A stretch of DNA of 7,527 nucleotides from Frankiales bacterium. Its GTDB lineage: Bacteria > Actinomycetota > Actinomycetes > Mycobacteriales > SCTD01. The position numbers were made by a program, and so were the translations under genes. Below, one piece after another: positions 5,426-7,527 of the stretch. The stretch covers positions 1 through 7,527 of the forward strand of contig JAODNB010000294.1 of assembly GCA_025464795.1 (NCBI GenBank), written 5' to 3'. The notes beneath the pieces were generated by a model. That model did no database searches and was not told the DNA's origin. It saw only the letters and a list, made by a program, of their open reading frames with translations. Position 1 is the stretch's first letter. Each line of letters starts with the position of its first letter.

Positions 5426-6402
5426 GCGAGGCCCTGCTCGTGCAGCAGGGTGGCGAGCTCGTAGAGCCCTCCGAGGTCCACGGCGTCGGGCAGGAGCGGC
5501 AGCTCGTACGACGGCCGGTTGAGGCCCGCGAGCGCATCGCGTCCGCGCTCCTCCAACGCCACCCGGGCGGCGTGGTCGGCTGCCTCCTCCGCCAGGACGG
5601 GCGCGAGGGCCACGTCGAGGCCGGCGCCCTCCAGGCCGACCTTCAGGGCGGCCAGGTCGAGCTCGCCTCGCTCTGCGGCCAGGAGGTCAGCGGGTTGCAG
5701 CGCGGGAGTGCGTACGGCGTTGACGATGACGCCGCCCACGGGGAGACCGAGCGCCGTCAGCTCGTCGACGGCGTCGAGGGTCTCCTGCACGGGCATCTCT
5801 TCGAGCAGCGTCACCAGGTGCACGACCGTCTGGGTGCTGCGGAACAGCTCCATCACGCGGTCGCTCTGGTTCTTGAGCGGACCGACCTTGGCGAGGTTCC
5901 CGATCTCGTGCGAGATGTTGAGGAACCGCGGGACCCTCCCGGTCGGGGGCGCGTCGAGCACGACGTAGTCGTAGACGGGGCGGCCGTCGACGGTGCGGAC
6001 CGTTGCCTCCTTCACCTTCCCGGTGAGGAGCACGTCCTTGAGCCCAGGGGCGATGGTGGTCGCGAAGTCGATCGCACCGATCTTGCGCAGGGTCCGCGCC
6101 GGGATCCCGTTCGGGCTGAGCTTGTAGAACATGTGGAGGTAGTCCAGGAGCGCCTGCTCCGGATCGACAGCCAGGGCGTAGACGTCGCCCCCGTTGGGCC
6201 CGACGGCGACCTTGCGCTCCTCGTACGGCAGTGGGGCGGTGTCGAACAGCTGGGCGATGCCCTGGCGGCCCTCGACCTCGGCCAGCAGGACCTTCTTGCC
6301 GCCGCTCGCCAGGGCCAGGGCCAGCGCCGCGGCCACCGTCGTCTTGCCGGTTCCGCCCTTGCCGGAGACGACATGCAGCCGTGCGGAGGGGAAGTCGGGC
6401 AT
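5422..6402 (-). CDS. Get3/ArsA-like ATPase, first of a pair (Rv3679 type)
   Basis: This 326-aa P-loop ATPase has a complete deviant Walker A, GKGGTGKTT at 14-22, including signature Lys15 and catalytic Lys20. AEVEGRQGIAQLF (41-53) stands in the switch I region, VVLDAPPTGR (147-156, Asp150) forms the Walker B/switch II region and IVNAVRTP occurs at 226-233. It contains no cysteine, so no metalloid or zinc site. The frame is open upstream to 6699, but I place the start at the ATG at 6402. The protein then begins just before the P-loop strand, as in the family, and a TACGCT hexamer lies 6 nt upstream. Longer starts would add about 100 residues that have no family character and would overlap the divergent WhiB gene. 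It is the first gene of a two-gene operon, coupled by a 4-nt overlap to the partner ATPase that lacks the signature lysine. Confidence 0.92.
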   Translation of the reverse strand: MPDFPSARLHVVSGKGGTGKTTVAAALALALASGGKKVLLAEVEGRQGIAQLFDTAPLPYEERKVAVGPNGGDVYALAVDPEQALLDYLHMFYKLSPNGIPARTLRKIGAIDFATTIAPGLKDVLLTGKVKEATVRTVDGRPVYDYVVLDAPPTGRVPRFLNISHEIGNLAKVGPLKNQSDRVMELFRSTQTVVHLVTLLEEMPVQETLDAVDELTALGLPVGGVIVNAVRTPALQPADLLAAERGELDLAALKVGLEGAGLDVALAPVLAEEAADHAARVALEERGRDALAGLNRPSYELPLLPDAVDLGGLYELATLLHEQGLA

Positions 6403-6408
6403 GCCTGG

Positions 6409-6414
6409 AGCGTA
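6409..6414 (-). promoter_or_regulatory. Candidate -10 for the leaderless ATPase operon transcript
   Basis: On the minus strand this reads TACGCT, followed by CCAGGC and the ATG at 6402. The spacing matches leaderless initiation, and there is no Shine-Dalgarno sequence. It also supports the short start of the first ATPase gene. Confidence 0.55.
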
Positions 6415-6434
6415 GAGGGCCGCAGGTAGATCAC

Positions 6435-6488
6435 GCCTGGCGATGTGACGCATCTGGCAATCGATCATGTCCGAATGCGCTGCCAGGC
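6435..6488. repeat. Spaced inverted repeat in the ATPase/WhiB divergent region
   Basis: GCCTGGC (6435-6441) and GCCAGGC (6482-6488) are perfect 7-bp inverted arms 40 nt apart. Between them lies a TGTGA half-site (6444-6448). The repeat is upstream of the ATPase operon promoter and could be two operator half-sites, but 7-bp arms in GC-rich DNA can arise by chance. Confidence 0.3.
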
Positions 6489-6521
6489 AGGAACTGGTCC
6501 GGGAACGCCGAAACGCTCCTC

Positions 6522-6537
6522 TGTGATGCAGGCCACA
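6522..6537 (+). promoter_or_regulatory. CRP-like palindrome upstream of the second WhiB gene
   Basis: TGTGA-TGCAGG-CCACA matches the CRP/FNR-family consensus TGTGA-N6-TCACA at nine of ten half-site bases. It ends 28 bp before the GTG of the WhiB gene. In M. tuberculosis the cAMP receptor protein regulates whiB1, and its crp gene lies a few genes from this block, which makes CRP control plausible here. This is inference from the motif; no crp gene is in the window. Confidence 0.5.
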
Positions 6538-6552
6538 CCCTGCACCCTGTTC

Positions 6553-6557
6553 GGAGG
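6553..6557 (+). promoter_or_regulatory. Ribosome-binding site that fixes the second WhiB start
   Basis: GGAGG lies 8 nt before the GTG at 6566, an ideal spacing and the strongest Shine-Dalgarno sequence in the window. It favours GTG at 6566 over the internal ATG at codon 6. A leader must therefore exist, in contrast to the leaderless neighbours. Confidence 0.7.
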
Positions 6558-6565
6558 ACGACCCA

Positions 6566-6886
6566 GTGAAGCTGATCGAGATGCCCCCGCACGCCCAGAC
6601 CGCGGCTGCTGCCGTCGCGGAGCCGACGTGGCGAGGGGCTGCAGAGTGCCGGCGTGACAACGCCGTCCACTTCTTCGCCCCCGCGCACTTCGAGCGCAAG
6701 GAGGAGAAGGACCTCCGTGAGGGCCAGGCACGTGCGCTGTGCCGGGCCTGCCCGGTGCAGAAGGCCTGCCTCGAGTACTCCCTGGCTGTTCAGGAGCCGC
6801 ACGGCATCTGGGGCGGGTTGAACGAGCTCGAGCGCCGGCGCACGCTCCGCAAGCGCGCGGCGGAGGGCCAGCAGCGCTCAGCGTAG
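6566..6886 (+). CDS. WhiB-family Fe-S transcriptional regulator (second copy)
   Basis: This 106-aa protein starts at GTG behind a GGAGG site. Cysteines C28, C59, C62 and C68 form the Fe-S cluster set; the spacing between the first and second (30 residues) is wider than in the WblA-type neighbour (21), because of an added charged segment around FERKEEKDLREGQA. GIWGG is at 80-84, followed by LNELERRRTLRKRAAE, a strongly basic tail suited to DNA binding. It is clearly WhiB family, but I cannot assign it to a named WhiB1-7 or Wbl group. It sits in the divergent gap between the ATPase operon and the DUF4177 gene, a position I do not recall being occupied in M. tuberculosis. Its stop TAG is also the first half of the next gene's candidate -10 hexamer. 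Confidence 0.93.
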   Translation: MKLIEMPPHAQTAAAAVAEPTWRGAAECRRDNAVHFFAPAHFERKEEKDLREGQARALCRACPVQKACLEYSLAVQEPHGIWGGLNELERRRTLRKRAAEGQQRSA

Positions 6887-6889
6887 ATT
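6884..6889 (+). promoter_or_regulatory. Candidate -10 for a leaderless DUF4177-RidA transcript
   Basis: TAGATT ends 7 nt before the ATG at 6897, again the leaderless geometry, with no Shine-Dalgarno sequence. Its first three bases are the WhiB stop codon. The pair downstream could thus be transcribed both from here and by read-through from the WhiB gene. Confidence 0.5.
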
Positions 6890-6896
6890 TCCAGGC

Positions 6897-7052
6897 ATGA
6901 CGACCTGGGAGTACATGACCGCGCCCCTGCTCATCCACGCCACCAAGCAGATCCTGGACAACTTCGGCCAGGACGGCTGGGAGCTGGTGCAGGTCGTGCC
7001 GGGTCCTAACGCCGAGCAGCTGGTGGCCTACTTCAAGCGGCCCAAGCAGTGA
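6897..7052 (+). CDS. DUF4177 domain-containing small protein
   Basis: This 51-aa protein reads MTTWEYMTAPLL, then a helix with HATKQILDNFGQDGWELVQV, and ends with a strand around LVAYFKRPKQ. The opening WEY, the DGWELV turn and the closing YFKRP strand are typical of DUF4177, a small alpha/beta domain of unknown function. A gene of this kind occupies the equivalent place in M. tuberculosis (Rv3678A). The start is ATG, 10 nt after the WhiB stop and 7 nt after a TAGATT hexamer. Its TGA overlaps the GTG start of the next gene (GTGA), so the two are very probably co-translated. Confidence 0.88.
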   Translation: MTTWEYMTAPLLIHATKQILDNFGQDGWELVQVVPGPNAEQLVAYFKRPKQ

Positions 7053-7507
7053 GCGCTCTCGCCCGCTTGGAGGAGCTCGGCCTGACGCTGCCTCCGGTCG
7101 TTCCCCCGGTCGCCGCGTACGTTCCCGCGGTGCGCACCGGCAGCCTCGTCTACACGAGCGGGCAGCTGCCGATGGCCGGCGGGTCCATGGCCCACACCGG
7201 CCTCGTCGGCGGGCCGGTCAGCCCCCAGGACGCCGCCTCCCTGGCTCGGGTGTGCGCTCTCAACGCCCTCGCCGCGATCGACGCGCTCGTCGGCCTCGAC
7301 AGCGTCGTCCGGGTCGTGAAGGTGGTCGGCTTCGTGGCCTCAGCTCCGGGCTTCACCGGGCAACCGGGGGTCGTGAACGGCGCCTCCGAGCTGTTCGGCG
7401 AGGTCTTCGGCGACGCCGGCGTGCACGCCCGCTCCGCGGTGGGTGTCGCGGCTCTGCCCCTCGACGCGCCGGTCGAGGTCGAGGTCATCGTCGAAGTCGC
7501 GGTCTAG
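7049..7507 (+). CDS. RidA (YjgF/YER057c/UK114) family protein
   Basis: This 152-aa protein has RidA-family motifs: SLVYTSGQLPM (32-42), LNALAAIDALVG (71-82), a central VVRVVKVVGFVAS strand and HARSAVGVAALPLDAPVEVEVIVEV at the end. R128 in ARSAVGV corresponds to the arginine that binds substrate carboxylates in RidA enzymes, and acidic residues follow at E143/E145. Canonical RidA hydrolyses reactive enamine/imine intermediates from PLP enzymes. This longer actinobacterial form (Rv3678c type) is a separate subgroup whose substrate I cannot state. It is probably a cytosolic trimer, as is usual in the family. Translation starts at GTG overlapping the DUF4177 stop, with no separate ribosome-binding site. 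Confidence 0.92.
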   Translation: MSALARLEELGLTLPPVVPPVAAYVPAVRTGSLVYTSGQLPMAGGSMAHTGLVGGPVSPQDAASLARVCALNALAAIDALVGLDSVVRVVKVVGFVASAPGFTGQPGVVNGASELFGEVFGDAGVHARSAVGVAALPLDAPVEVEVIVEVAV

Positions 7508-7510
7508 CAC

Positions 7511-7527
7511 GTGACACGCCCCATCGA
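7511..7527 (+). CDS. Possible start of a further gene (cut by window edge)
   Basis: GTG at 7511, three bases after the RidA stop, opens a frame reading (M)TRPI before the window ends. In M. tuberculosis the next gene in this direction is a metallo-beta-lactamase-fold protein (Rv3677c). The five codons seen here are too few to test that, and the call rests on operon spacing alone. Confidence 0.25.

Noticed and set aside
4319..5464. 381-aa open frame on the plus strand opposite the second ATPase
   Set aside because: It is antisense to a gene with clear P-loop and switch motifs and has a low-complexity residue content typical of shadow frames in GC-rich DNA.
4325..6402. Arsenite-pump (ArsA) function for the ATPase pair
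   Set aside because: No arsB, arsR or arsD is nearby and the metalloid-binding cysteines are absent. Context and paired architecture fit the Get3-like Rv3679/Rv3680 group.
5440..6429. 329-aa open frame on the plus strand opposite the first ATPase
   Set aside because: Same reasoning: no domain or plausible start signals, and the complementary strand encodes a complete ATPase.
6501..6529. ECF-sigma-type promoter (GGGAAC with a downstream GTG) before the second WhiB gene
   Set aside because: GGGAAC resembles a SigE/SigR-type -35, but no convincing -10 (GTT) occurs at the usual spacing, so it was not annotated.
6403..6699. N-terminal extension of the first ATPase to 6699
   Set aside because: The added roughly 100 residues have no family resemblance, would overlap the divergent WhiB gene and ignore the leaderless start at 6402.

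Overview
The window is GC-rich chromosomal DNA from an actinobacterium. Two WhiB-family Fe-S regulators, a PonA2-type penicillin-binding protein, a pair of Get3/ArsA-like ATPases, a DUF4177 protein and an actinobacterial RidA-like protein lie together, and several genes look leaderless with a TANNNT hexamer 6-7 nt before the start codon. From memory, the order PBP - WhiB - two ATPases - DUF4177 - RidA matches the Mycobacterium tuberculosis Rv3682 (ponA2) - Rv3681c (whiB4) - Rv3680 - Rv3679 - Rv3678A - Rv3678c block, whose Streptomyces counterpart contains wblA. The genus cannot be fixed from the sequence.

Left end (1-900), tRNA and insertion-sequence region: the window opens inside an IS481-type transposase gene. 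Its right end lies 4 nt from the discriminator base of a minus-strand initiator tRNA-Met gene. A second, truncated copy of the same IS right end lies at the same 4-nt distance from the discriminator of a minus-strand tRNA-Pro(CGG) gene. The two copies match at 84 of 88 aligned bases; the left one lacks 11 nt, which frameshifts the transposase so that it reads past its normal stop into the tRNA gene.

Core locus (950-7527): a GatB/YqeY-domain gene (+) converges on the large class A PBP gene (-), with the two stop codons overlapping in CTAG. The PBP is divergent from a WhiB4/WblA-type regulator (+), with a 178-bp intergenic region rich in GGWCC motifs. The regulator converges, through a shared terminator-like hairpin, on a two-gene ATPase operon (-) whose genes overlap by ATGA. 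Across a 163-bp divergent region with a CRP-like palindrome lies a second WhiB-family gene (+), then a 51-aa DUF4177 protein and a RidA-like protein (+), overlapping by GTGA.

Functionally (inference): the conserved block combines redox-type WhiB regulators, a wall synthase, a Get3-like ATPase pair that may handle membrane-protein clients or metabolism, and a RidA-like protein that may deal with reactive imines. This would fit a cell-envelope and redox stress locus. The features that most deserve follow-up are the tRNA-adjacent IS ends, the extra WhiB gene with its CRP-like site, and the asymmetric P-loops of the ATPase pair. No intergenic stretch exceeds 300 bases.
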